Part shown: positions 8,363 to 16,295 of the stretch, piece after piece
How positions within the stretch are numbered: the stretch's first letter is position 1
How the letters are laid out: every line of letters starts with the position of its first letter
Assembly (NCBI GenBank): GCA_019873665.1
Contig: JAIOAV010000027.1
Span: 1-43,825, forward strand
Source: Chloroflexota bacterium
GTDB lineage: Bacteria; Chloroflexota; Anaerolineae; JAAYEA01
DNA length: 43,825 bases
Reading direction: 5' to 3'
The notes under the pieces: generated by a model
What the model saw: only the letters and a program-made list of their open reading frames with translations
The model's database searches: none
Told to the model about the DNA's origin: nothing
Translations under genes and position numbers: made by a program

Positions 8363-9415
8363 TCAGGGGTATTGGCGGTGGCAGCAACGGCCACAGGTGG
8401 CCAGAATCCCCTGTCGCGCCAGGTTCTGACGAAAAGCGCGGTAGCGTGGGCTGTTCCACACCTGCCGCAGCGTCCCCGTCTTGGTGCGCACATTATCCAC
8501 CACATAGCCACTGCACGGGGAGATCTCTCCGCCCAGACGAATGCGCATGACGAACCAAGGCATCAGGCAGTACCCGCCCAGCTCCGCAGCTGGACGCTGG
8601 TAGTAGTTGCGGATCTGATGTGACGAGAGGCGCGGGAAGAAGGTCAGGGTAAGCCCCGCCGCTGATGCCTGCCGCGTCAGTTGCGGCATTTCCGCCAGCA
8701 GCCGCTCCACGTCCACCCAGTGCAGGTCGCCTGCCTCATCGTCGGCAAACTTCAGATGCTGGAAGGAGATCCCCTGCGCGCCGGCGCGCTGCGCCACTGC
8801 GATCATCTCGGCCATGTACGGCTGGTTCTCGCGGGTGATCACCGAGTTGATGGTAACACGGGGGCGCTGAAAGTCCTTTTCCGCCTTGTGTTTCGCTACA
8901 GCCTGAATCCCGGCCACAGCGCGGGTAAAGGCGCCCGGCGTGTTGCGTACGCGATCGTGGATCGCTTCCGGCCCGTCCAAAGAGACGTTCATGCGATCCA
9001 CGCCGATCTCAACCAGCTCTTGCGCCTTGCCCTCCAAGAGATAGCCGTTCGTCGTCAGCGAGCAACGAAAGCCGCGCGCCTTGATCCCCCGCAGAAAGGG
9101 AAAGAGATCGCGGTGCAGGAACGGCTCGCCGCCGCTGACGTGGATCAGCGGCTTGAGCGGAAAGGAGCGGCGCAGGTCGTCCAACACGCCCTGCAGCTCC
9201 GCCAGGGAAAGCTCCTGCTCAGGGTGGTGCACATAGTCGCGGCGCAGCTCGGATTGCACGCACATCTCGCAGCGCATATTGCAGCGCATGGTCAGCACGA
9301 AAACGACGCCCAGCGGAAAGGGGCTATATCCCCGCAAAAGCGGCACAATGTGGCGTGCGCCAAAGCGCTGTAGCTCTTCGAACTGCTTGGTATTGGTGAA
9401 TGGACGGTGCAACAT
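8363..9415 (-). CDS. Radical SAM protein with SPASM/Twitch-like C-terminus
   Basis: A 350-residue radical SAM enzyme. Seen: the CxxxCxxC motif as CNMRCEMC (Cys45, Cys49, Cys52), VSGGEPFLH for SAM binding, LTTNGYLL and VSLDGPEAIHD of the TIM-barrel core, and a C-terminal cysteine set (YCLMPWF, PCSGYVV, TCGRCC) like the SPASM or Twitch regions that hold extra iron-sulfur clusters. Known relatives include PqqE, anaerobic sulfatase-maturases and heme-modifying enzymes; the exact reaction cannot be assigned. It starts 12 bases after the large membrane glycosyltransferase, so the two are likely coupled. An envelope-lipid or surface-modification role is inferred from position only. Confidence 0.87.
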   Translation of the reverse strand: MLHRPFTNTKQFEELQRFGARHIVPLLRGYSPFPLGVVFVLTMRCNMRCEMCVQSELRRDYVHHPEQELSLAELQGVLDDLRRSFPLKPLIHVSGGEPFLHRDLFPFLRGIKARGFRCSLTTNGYLLEGKAQELVEIGVDRMNVSLDGPEAIHDRVRNTPGAFTRAVAGIQAVAKHKAEKDFQRPRVTINSVITRENQPYMAEMIAVAQRAGAQGISFQHLKFADDEAGDLHWVDVERLLAEMPQLTRQASAAGLTLTFFPRLSSHQIRNYYQRPAAELGGYCLMPWFVMRIRLGGEISPCSGYVVDNVRTKTGTLRQVWNSPRYRAFRQNLARQGILATCGRCCHRQYP

Positions 9416-9427
9416 ACCCTCTTCCGC

Positions 9428-11848
9428 TTAGGGCGCGATCACGCGCCAGCCGCTGAGCAGCACGCGGTTGCCGCTTGGCTGCCCTTGCGCATCGGTTACC
9501 GGCAGGCGGACCTGCGTCAGCGTATCGTACATCCCTATCTCGATCTGATATGCGCCCGGCGGCGTCTCTGCCGAGATGTCGAGCTCGTGGCAGTCGGCAA
9601 TGAGATAATCCACGAACCACTGCGTCGTAGGCCAACCGCCTTCCAGCGGCTCGCTGTCGTGCTGCGCCCAGACCGGCCCCGCCGTCACCGGATTATATGC
9701 ATCTCCCAGGAAATGCGTAAACACTGTGCAGCGCGCCTCCACTCTGTCCAACGCGCGCCAGTAGAGCGTGAACTGGATGCGGTCGCCTGGGCGCACGTCA
9801 GTGGCGTCGGTGCGACGGCCAACCACGCGCCAATCGTACCCTTCCAGCCGGATTCGGTCGCCCACCATGATTCCCAATGGCTGGCCCACGCTGCGCACTG
9901 TGGGCAATGATGGTGTCCTGGTGATCTCGACTGTCGCCAGGCGCAGCCACTCGCCGGTGGCATGATCTTCACTGCCGAGGAAAAAGCTGTACCGGCCCCG
10001 CGGCGTCCCGTCATAGATGGCGATGTCCACCGTGTGCCGCTCGACGTCTGCTGTTGCGAAGGATGGCTTCAGCCGGTGCCGCTCTAGGACTCGTCCCGCC
10101 GCGTCGCGTAGCTCGCAGATGGCTGCGCTTTCCCCCGGCCCCTGGCGATAGAGCGCCAGGTGGATGGTGTCACCAGGGCGGAATTCGCGCGTGGGCAGGT
10201 CGTAGCCAAGCAGCGTGCCCCAGCCAGCGACGCTCTGGCGCAGTGGCTCCTGTGGGAATAGAGTATCGGCGGCGATGGTTGGCGTCTCGCCCGTCCCTGT
10301 ATAGAGCAGAAGCGAATGATGGCCAAAGGTATGCTGTAGCGCAGCAGGCGACCGACTATCGAACCATGCTTTGGCCAGGCCCTGTGGGTCCTGTAACCCC
10401 TCCGCCACCAGCGCCAGCCAGGTTCGCGGATGCACCTCGACCAGCGGCGTCAGTTGCGCCGTCACGTTGTCCGGCGTCAGCGTATCCGCCCCCTGCGGCA
10501 CGAAATACACCGGCGGGCGCTGTCCGGGTCGCAGCGGGTCGCGATAGTAATAGTCCCAGATAGGGTAGCGGCTGCCGGAGACGACGATGACGGCGTCTCC
10601 CTCCTGGGCGTAGGCCGAGATCATGCGCACCATGCTCTGCAGTTCGTCGCGGATATAGCGCCCCGCATAGTGTTGCGGCAATGTCCAGGCAAACGCGCTC
10701 CCCACAAAGATCAGGGCAATGGCTCCCAGCCAGTGCGCCTTGTTCCAGAGCAGCGCGATGCTCCACGCCAACAGGAGGTAGAAGGGGAGCGCAAATGGCA
10801 GCAGGTAGCGCGCCTCAACGCTCGGCGCGTAGAATAGGCTGCGCGGCATCGTGAGCAGATACACGGCCAGGGGCGGCACTGTTAGGCAGAGGAGGAGCAG
10901 AAGCGCCACCTGTCCCGGCGGCCAATTCCCCTCGTGCTCCCTATGCCCCCGCCATGCCAGCCAAAGACCGCCCACCGCGATGCCCAGAAACGGCAGTACC
11001 GCCCAGGTGTAGCGCTCGATGTAGGTCGAGATGCCCAGCGTGAGCAGCGTCGCATACAGGCGCAGGAAGGAGGCAAAGTGAAATGGCGTGGCTGTGGACC
11101 AGCTCTGCATGCGCGGCAGTGCCAGCGCCAGCCAGGGTAGAAAGAGCAACGCCACCGCCACCTGGCTGACCGCCCATCGTCCCCAAAGCGGCCAGCGGCG
11201 CGCCCGTGGCAGCCGCAAGCCCATCAGCAGGGCAAAGGCGTTCTCCACCAGCAGGACAAATGCGCACAGGTAGAGGGAATAGAGCGCGGCCGCACTGGTG
11301 AGGACATATGGCAAAAGCGCCTTCCACGCGGCGCTATCACCCCGCTGCTCTTGCGTCCACCAACGTACTAGCGCGTATAGCGACGCTGCGCCCCAGAACG
11401 CCGCGCCGATATACATGCGCATCTCCTGCGACCACCACACGGGGAAGCGGGCTACGGCCAGCAACGCGGCGGCCAGCACTCCCACCCGCGCGCTGACCAG
11501 TCGGCGACCCAGTTGGTAGGCGAGGGGAATCATCAGCACGCCATAGATCAGCGAGGGAAAACGGGCGGCGAACTCGGTCTCGCCCGCGACGCGGGTGATG
11601 GCATACAGACCCCAGAAGTAGAGCGGTGGATGCACATCGCCGGCGGTCCAGAGGGTCATCGGAATCAGGCCTTTGCGCACCGCCCAGATGGCCAATCCCT
11701 CGTCCCACCAGATATTCTGCGCGCCCAAGAGATAGGCGCGCAACGCAAAGGCGGCCAATGTGGGCGGCAGCACCAACCATCGCACATCTCGGAGCGCGCA
11801 CGGCACACGTGCCAGCGCTCCCTGCGCGCATGAGAGACGCGAGCTCAT
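9428..11848 (-). CDS. Polytopic membrane glycosyltransferase (PMT/ArnT superfamily) with beta-sandwich tail
   Basis: An 806-residue integral membrane protein of the GT-C fold. Seen: WWDEGLAIW in the first extracytoplasmic loop, with Asp49-Glu50 at the catalytic position of PMT/ArnT-type enzymes; GDVHPPLYFW; about ten to twelve hydrophobic helices up to roughly residue 390; then a soluble region with two beta-sandwich modules, the last containing FTLYWRALD, CTVFTHFLGD and YQIEIGMYD. GT-C enzymes move sugars from polyprenyl-phosphate donors outside the membrane. The tail modules recur in two other proteins of this window (17673-19685, 20991-24461). Its start forms an ATGA overlap with the preceding gene's stop, indicating coupling. 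Confidence 0.86.
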   Translation of the reverse strand: MSSRLSCAQGALARVPCALRDVRWLVLPPTLAAFALRAYLLGAQNIWWDEGLAIWAVRKGLIPMTLWTAGDVHPPLYFWGLYAITRVAGETEFAARFPSLIYGVLMIPLAYQLGRRLVSARVGVLAAALLAVARFPVWWSQEMRMYIGAAFWGAASLYALVRWWTQEQRGDSAAWKALLPYVLTSAAALYSLYLCAFVLLVENAFALLMGLRLPRARRWPLWGRWAVSQVAVALLFLPWLALALPRMQSWSTATPFHFASFLRLYATLLTLGISTYIERYTWAVLPFLGIAVGGLWLAWRGHREHEGNWPPGQVALLLLLCLTVPPLAVYLLTMPRSLFYAPSVEARYLLPFALPFYLLLAWSIALLWNKAHWLGAIALIFVGSAFAWTLPQHYAGRYIRDELQSMVRMISAYAQEGDAVIVVSGSRYPIWDYYYRDPLRPGQRPPVYFVPQGADTLTPDNVTAQLTPLVEVHPRTWLALVAEGLQDPQGLAKAWFDSRSPAALQHTFGHHSLLLYTGTGETPTIAADTLFPQEPLRQSVAGWGTLLGYDLPTREFRPGDTIHLALYRQGPGESAAICELRDAAGRVLERHRLKPSFATADVERHTVDIAIYDGTPRGRYSFFLGSEDHATGEWLRLATVEITRTPSLPTVRSVGQPLGIMVGDRIRLEGYDWRVVGRRTDATDVRPGDRIQFTLYWRALDRVEARCTVFTHFLGDAYNPVTAGPVWAQHDSEPLEGGWPTTQWFVDYLIADCHELDISAETPPGAYQIEIGMYDTLTQVRLPVTDAQGQPSGNRVLLSGWRVIAP

Positions 11849-12543
11849 TGCCCTGTCACATTCGAGATGGCGGCCAGCAGTTGCCGCTGCGTTTCCGCGG
11901 GGAGTGGTTTGCTCTTGCCCAATTTGCGGATGCGTTCTTTCAGGCTGCCGAGCTGGAGCACCGGCACCGCCGGATTAGTAACTTGCAGTTTGACCTTCTC
12001 TTCGGGCGCGGTAAAGACGATAAAGCTATAGATGGGGACATTCCCCTCGGGCACGTATTTGTTCACGAACTGCTGCAGTATCTTGGCCTCCTGCTGCGCT
12101 TCGCGTGTGGGATTGCCCAACCCCTCGTCCACGAGAAAGCGCAGGATCCGACCGATGGTCAGGCGGTGATGCCAACGGTTGCCGTTGTTGCTGATCTCGC
12201 CCGTATGGGCTTTGACGACAAAGTGAGCCAGTCCGCTCGGCATCAACAGCACATGCGACGCCGGCAGATGGTAATTGACCAGCCAGTACTGATCGTCAAA
12301 GCCCCGCAGCACTTTGTCTAGCGCCTGGTCGGCACGTGGCTCGCGCGTCCACCGGTTGGCCAAATAGATGCCGATGTTGGACAAAATGAAGCCAAAGATA
12401 AGCAGGCCGTACGTGATCACGACCTGCTTTGTCACAAACGCGATCACCATGCTGCCGATGAGCATGATCAACCCCGCCAGACTGGTGATCTTGCCCAACT
12501 GCTTCCCCTGCTCGACTAGCTTCATATTCGTCACGGTCTGCAT
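11845..12543 (-). CDS. Membrane protein with NERD-like (nuclease-related) domain
   Basis: A 232-residue protein with two N-terminal transmembrane helices (about residues 20-40 and 43-63, containing LIMLIGSMVIAF and GLLIFGFILSNIGIYLA) and a cytoplasmic part. The segment AD-LDKVLRGFDD, YHLPASHVLLMPSGLAHFVVKAHTGEI resembles the core of NERD domains, which are related to restriction-endonuclease folds and in bacteria are often membrane-tethered and of unknown role. It overlaps the following glycosyltransferase start by four bases and lies 15 bases after fabF. I cannot confirm nuclease residues. The domain call is moderate; the two-helix topology is clear. Confidence 0.65.
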   Translation of the reverse strand: MQTVTNMKLVEQGKQLGKITSLAGLIMLIGSMVIAFVTKQVVITYGLLIFGFILSNIGIYLANRWTREPRADQALDKVLRGFDDQYWLVNYHLPASHVLLMPSGLAHFVVKAHTGEISNNGNRWHHRLTIGRILRFLVDEGLGNPTREAQQEAKILQQFVNKYVPEGNVPIYSFIVFTAPEEKVKLQVTNPAVPVLQLGSLKERIRKLGKSKPLPAETQRQLLAAISNVTGQ

Positions 12544-12558
12544 GACGTTTTCGTCCCT

Positions 12559-13830
12559 CTATCCTTTCTCACTGACCCTTCTCAGGATCAGGCTCGCGTT
12601 CTGTCCACCCAACCCGTTCGAGTTCGACATGACGGCGTTGACCACAGCACGACGGGCCACAAGTGGCACGTAATCCAGATCACATTCGGGGTCCGGATTC
12701 TCCAGATTGATCGTGGGGTGGATTATGTTGTCGCGGATGGTCAGCGTCGCTACCATCGCCTCAATGGCACCCGCCGCGCCCATCGCGTGGCCCAGCATTG
12801 ACTTGGTCGAGCTGATGGGAATCTGGTAAGCGCGATCGCCAAAGACCTTTTTGATGGCGATTGTCTCCATCACATCATTCAGTGGCGTGCCGGAGCCGTG
12901 CGGGTTGATATAGTCAATCTCGTCGGGCGACATCCCGGCATCGCGCAGCGCCATGCGCATGGCGCGCACCAGTCCGTCGCCTGATGGATCTGGTGCCGCC
13001 ACGTTATAGCTGTCGCATGTTACGCCCGCACCGACGACCTCGGCATAGATGCGCGCGCCTCGCCGCATAGCGTGCTCCATCGTCTCCAGCACCAAGATCG
13101 CCGCGCCCTCTGCGGCCAAGAAGCCGTCGCGATCGCGATCGAAGGGTCGGCTGGCCTTTGTCGGCTCTCCGCTGTAGGTGGACATACCACGCATCGCCAC
13201 AAAACCTGCCAGCCCGGTCTCGCATATGGCAGCATCCGCGCCGCCGGCCAGTATGACTTGCGCTTGACCGCGCCGGATCACGGCCGCCGCCTCGCCTACA
13301 GCTTGCGTGCCCGCCGCACACGCCGTGCAGATCGTGGCGCTGTACCCGCGCAGGCCCAGCGCGCTGCAGATGTGGAAGGCGGCCATGTTAGGGATGAAGG
13401 TGACCATAAAGAGGGGCGACAAGCGCCGCGCCTGACCCTGGCGAATCTTGGTTACCGCCTCCTCGACATCAGGAATGCTGCCGGCGCTGTTGCCCAGAAC
13501 CACACCCGCCTCATCGGCGATGTCGTCGCCGATCGTCAACCCCGCGTCCGCCACTGCCATCCTGGCTGCTGCCACGCCGAGCTGGCTAAACCGGGCCAGT
13601 CGCCGCGCCTCGCGCCGGTCCATATAATCGTCCGGGTTGAACCCTTTCACCTGCCCCGCGAAACGCGTCGGATACGGAGACGAGTCAAAGCCAGTAACAT
13701 AGTCAATGCCCGATCGGCCCGCCAGGAGGCCCTGCCATGTCTCCTCCGCGGTAAGTGCCAATGCCGTTACCGCACCCAGGCCGGTGATCACCACGCGCGG
13801 CCCACGTCTGTCCTCAAATATGCTGCTCAA
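12559..13830 (-). CDS. fabF: Beta-ketoacyl-ACP synthase II (FabF, KAS II type)
   Basis: A condensing enzyme that extends acyl-ACP with malonyl-ACP in fatty-acid synthesis. Seen: VVITGLGAVTAL at the N-terminus; TACAAGTQAVGEA with the nucleophile Cys171; NPHGSGTPLND with His311; and KSMLGHAMGAAGAIEAM with His348, giving the Cys-His-His triad. The length is 423 residues from TTG 13830, close to the usual 410-415. I chose this TTG because a GGAGAGG ribosome site sits 5 bases before it; an ATG at 13866 would overlap plsX by 14 bases and has no ribosome site. The NPHGSGT loop differs from the usual NAHGTST of FabF and leans towards polyketide-type synthases, but context next to plsX favours a fatty-acid role. 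Confidence 0.92.
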   Translation of the reverse strand: MSSIFEDRRGPRVVITGLGAVTALALTAEETWQGLLAGRSGIDYVTGFDSSPYPTRFAGQVKGFNPDDYMDRREARRLARFSQLGVAAARMAVADAGLTIGDDIADEAGVVLGNSAGSIPDVEEAVTKIRQGQARRLSPLFMVTFIPNMAAFHICSALGLRGYSATICTACAAGTQAVGEAAAVIRRGQAQVILAGGADAAICETGLAGFVAMRGMSTYSGEPTKASRPFDRDRDGFLAAEGAAILVLETMEHAMRRGARIYAEVVGAGVTCDSYNVAAPDPSGDGLVRAMRMALRDAGMSPDEIDYINPHGSGTPLNDVMETIAIKKVFGDRAYQIPISSTKSMLGHAMGAAGAIEAMVATLTIRDNIIHPTINLENPDPECDLDYVPLVARRAVVNAVMSNSNGLGGQNASLILRRVSEKG

Positions 13831-13852
13831 CTTGTCCTCTCCCTTGTGCACA

Positions 13853-14917
13853 TCAGGCCGTCTCATCCATCTGGGGCAGACCCGCAGTCGTGGCCTCCGC
13901 CAAGCCGTCGCAGATGGCCCCGACTATATCCCCTTCCACCGCCCGCATCGCTGCCCGGATGGCGTTGCGGATCGCTACCGCGTTGGAGCGGCCATGGCCG
14001 ATGATCACCGGCCCGCGCACGCCTAGCAGCGGCGCGCCACCCGTCTCATCCGGGTCCAGGCGTGCGATCAAGCGTTTGATGCTCGGCCAGAGGAGCGCAA
14101 TGCCAGGCAGCAGGAGGATAGCGCCCGGCAGCATCAGCGCCAACGCCAGCTTGGCGCGCCACCCGCCGGTGAGAGCCCGCTTAATCATCCTGGCAATAGC
14201 CATCACCAGCCCCTCGGAGAGCTTGACCAGCACGTTCCCTGTAAAGCCATCGGTGACCACTACATCGGCGAGACCCAGCGGCACATCCTTCCCCTCGACG
14301 TTGCCCACAAAGTTGTGATCGCTGCGCTTCAACAGCTCATACGTCTCGCGCACCAGGATGCTTCCTTTCCCTTCCTCCTCTCCGTTAGAAAGGATGCCGA
14401 TTCGCGGCTGGGCGATGCCCAGCGCCCGCTCGGCATACACGCGGCCCATCAGCGCGAATTGCACCAGGTACTCGGGCTTGCAGTCGGTGTTCGCGCCCAC
14501 GTCGAGCACGACACATCGCCCTTGCACCGTCGGGTAGAGGGCAGAGATGGCCGGGCGCAGGACGCCCTTCAGGCGGCCCAGGTGAAAGAGCGCCGCCGCC
14601 ATCACCGCGCCCGAGTTCCCCGCCGAGACGAAGGCATCCGCCTCACCTCGCCGCACCATCTGCATGCCGATGACCATGGAAGAGTCCTTCTTGCTCTTGA
14701 CGGCGATGGTATGCTCCTCCATTTTGACGACCTCCGGCGCATGGACGACGGTGATACGCGCACCAGTGCAATCGTGTTTGGCCAGCTCCGTCTGCACAAC
14801 GTCTTGCGGGCCCAGCAAGATGATCTCTACGCCCAGCTCCTTGGCGGCTTGTACTGCGCCGGCGACATCCGGTATGGGGGCATGATCACTTCCCATGGCG
14901 TCTACAGCGATCTTCAT
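13853..14917 (-). CDS. plsX: Phosphate acyltransferase PlsX
   Basis: PlsX converts acyl-ACP to acyl-phosphate, the first step of phospholipid synthesis in the PlsX/PlsY route. Seen: MKIAVDAMGSDHAP at the N-terminus, the family signature; VSAGNSGAVMA; LDVGANTD; GILSNGEEEGKG; and VVTDGFTGNVLVK. From ATG 14917, preceded by AGGAGT at 7 bases, it has 354 residues, slightly above the usual 330-345. The difference is a hydrophobic insertion (LALALMLPGAILLLPGIALLW) near residues 268-288, which may help it bind membranes. The frame is open 48 codons further upstream but without family sequence. It is the first gene of the leftward operon, and no ACP gene lies between it and fabF. Confidence 0.95.
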   Translation of the reverse strand: MKIAVDAMGSDHAPIPDVAGAVQAAKELGVEIILLGPQDVVQTELAKHDCTGARITVVHAPEVVKMEEHTIAVKSKKDSSMVIGMQMVRRGEADAFVSAGNSGAVMAAALFHLGRLKGVLRPAISALYPTVQGRCVVLDVGANTDCKPEYLVQFALMGRVYAERALGIAQPRIGILSNGEEEGKGSILVRETYELLKRSDHNFVGNVEGKDVPLGLADVVVTDGFTGNVLVKLSEGLVMAIARMIKRALTGGWRAKLALALMLPGAILLLPGIALLWPSIKRLIARLDPDETGGAPLLGVRGPVIIGHGRSNAVAIRNAIRAAMRAVEGDIVGAICDGLAEATTAGLPQMDETA

Positions 14918-14977
14918 TATCTTGACTCCTACAGGCGGGTGATGCGATTGGACTGAGGGCGCTAGATAGTTCGGCAG

Positions 14978-15006
14978 ATTGTACATCGCTTCGGGCCGCG
15001 AGTCAA
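14978..15006 (-). promoter_or_regulatory. Promoter of the plsX operon
   Basis: On the minus strand, TTGACT (15001-15006) and TACAAT (14978-14983) are separated by 17 bases, a near-consensus sigma70 promoter placed about 60 bases before plsX. Confidence 0.8.
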
Positions 15007-15012
15007 GGAGAC

Positions 15013-15041
15013 TTGACTTTTCCACTAACACGGTATATAGT
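15013..15041 (+). promoter_or_regulatory. Promoter of the rodZ-like/rimO operon
   Basis: On the plus strand, TTGACT (15013-15018) and TATAGT (15036-15041) are separated by 17 bases. Its -35 box is only 6 bases from that of the divergent plsX promoter, and the two -35 boxes form one inverted repeat (AGTCAA, six bases, TTGACT). Confidence 0.8.
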
Positions 15042-15230
15042 CTCGCCTGATGGCGCCGCATTTTGCCCCTTGTGTGTTTCCTTGCCGCCGCTCCTCTCGC
15101 TTCCGGTCAAAATGACCTGGCAGAGCCCTGCCGGCGCCAGTGTTGTCTGCGTTTTGACACAGACGCGAACGCCCGGGATCAAGCTTCAAGAGTTTGCTGT
15201 GCCAGATTAGCTGCCAAGGAGCCAACCACC
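15042..15230 (+). promoter_or_regulatory. Long 5' leader of the rodZ-like gene
   Basis: About 180 bases separate the promoter from the ATG at 15231. The leader holds a GGTCA-aaa-TGACC inverted repeat (15105-15117) and a second TTGACA (15154-15159) without a good -10 box. The frame in phase with the downstream gene is open from 15063, but its translation (many Cys and Arg) does not look like a protein. No riboswitch class was recognised. Confidence 0.4.
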
Positions 15231-16232
15231 ATGGCTACAGTCGGGGACCTGCTGCGCGAGACCCGCGAAGCGAAAGGTCTCTCTCTAGACCAAGTCGAGA
15301 ATGCAACGCATATCCGCCAGAGGTTGCTGCAGGCTCTGGAGGAGAACGACTTTTCCGCGCTGCCTGCACCTGTGTTCGTCAAAGGCTTTCTACGGAATTA
15401 CGCTCAGCTCCTAGGGCTGAACCCAGATGATGTGCTGCAGATGTACAAGTCCCAGGTGGGCGATGATGCAGTGACATTCCATCCAACGACGCTGACTGAG
15501 CCCCTGGAGACAGGGCGACGCTTTGGGACCGGGGTATGGGGCCTGCTCCTCATGATCGCTATCGTCGCGCTCCTCGCTTGGATCAGCCTCCAGCAAGGGT
15601 GGATCCGAATCCCGCCGCGGGCGTCGGGCAACGGCGGCACGCCCGGGGCGCAGTCCACAGCCACCACGGCGGCGGTGGGCGTCATCGCAACCAGCACTCC
15701 CGCCACCATCGCGCCTCCTACTGCAACTACAGGTATATCGCCCAGTCCCGCCGCCACTGACACGCCAACGAGCTCACCTACTTCCGCGTCGGCTACTGCC
15801 ACGGCGACCGGTACACCGACCAGAACCTGGACGCTCTCGCCGACGCCCTCCGTAACGCCGACCGTGTTCGCCATCGCCGACGCCACATCCGGCATTCATC
15901 TTGAGCTGGAGTTCACCACCAGGGTGTGGCTGCGCGTCTATACCGATGGCGAGATGGTCTTTCAAGGGTTTGCCGACAAGGGCACCACGCAGACGTATGA
16001 TGCCAAAGAACAGGTCTATGTGCATTGCGGCTACGGCAGCGGCGTGACGGCCATTGTCAACGGGCAGGAGTATGGCCCAATCTACGACAAGCCGGATACC
16101 GTGCACATCGAGTGGCGGCTGGCGCCGGGCACGCCCTCCGTGGACACTGACGCCTCGCCGACTCAGATCGTGCTGTCAGGCGGGATGGCGGCCACTGCTA
16201 CCGCCACGCCGAACCGTACGCCGACTCGCTAG
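15231..16232 (+). CDS. RodZ-like protein: HTH domain, one membrane helix, Thr-Pro linker, DUF4115-like domain
   Basis: A 333-residue single-pass protein with the RodZ layout. RodZ links MreB filaments to the cell-wall elongation machinery, so a shape or envelope role is likely. Seen: an N-terminal HTH_25-type domain (residues 1-75) with VGDLLRETREAKGLSLDQV and FVKGFLRNYAQLLGL; a membrane helix at about 102-122; a Ser/Thr/Pro-rich linker at 130-215; and a beta-rich extracytoplasmic domain (IHLELEFTTRVWLRVYTDG, VFQGFADKGTTQTYDA, VTAIVNGQEYG) matching DUF4115. ATG 15231 follows AAGGAG at about 9 bases. It is the first gene of the rightward operon. Relatives with this layout also exist outside MreB-containing bacteria, so a different HTH-membrane role is possible. 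Confidence 0.87.
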   Translation: MATVGDLLRETREAKGLSLDQVENATHIRQRLLQALEENDFSALPAPVFVKGFLRNYAQLLGLNPDDVLQMYKSQVGDDAVTFHPTTLTEPLETGRRFGTGVWGLLLMIAIVALLAWISLQQGWIRIPPRASGNGGTPGAQSTATTAAVGVIATSTPATIAPPTATTGISPSPAATDTPTSSPTSASATATATGTPTRTWTLSPTPSVTPTVFAIADATSGIHLELEFTTRVWLRVYTDGEMVFQGFADKGTTQTYDAKEQVYVHCGYGSGVTAIVNGQEYGPIYDKPDTVHIEWRLAPGTPSVDTDASPTQIVLSGGMAATATATPNRTPTR

Positions 16233-16295
16233 GGAATGCCGGCCAGCCGCCGCACTGTTTGCCATCCACTTGTTGGGAAGGGTCTCAGACATACC

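Noticed and set aside
8314..8511. Upstream extension of the lipoprotein by 66 residues
   Set aside because: It overlaps the radical SAM gene and would bury the signal peptide and lipobox inside the protein.
15154..15182. Second promoter upstream of the rodZ-like gene based on TTGACA at 15154-15159
   Set aside because: The -10 region 17 bases downstream (GATCAA) is poor; the upstream TTGACT/TATAGT pair is far better.
15063..15230. Upstream extension of the RodZ-like protein by 56 residues
   Set aside because: The extension is Cys/Arg-rich and unlike any HTH_25 protein; AAGGAG supports ATG 15231.
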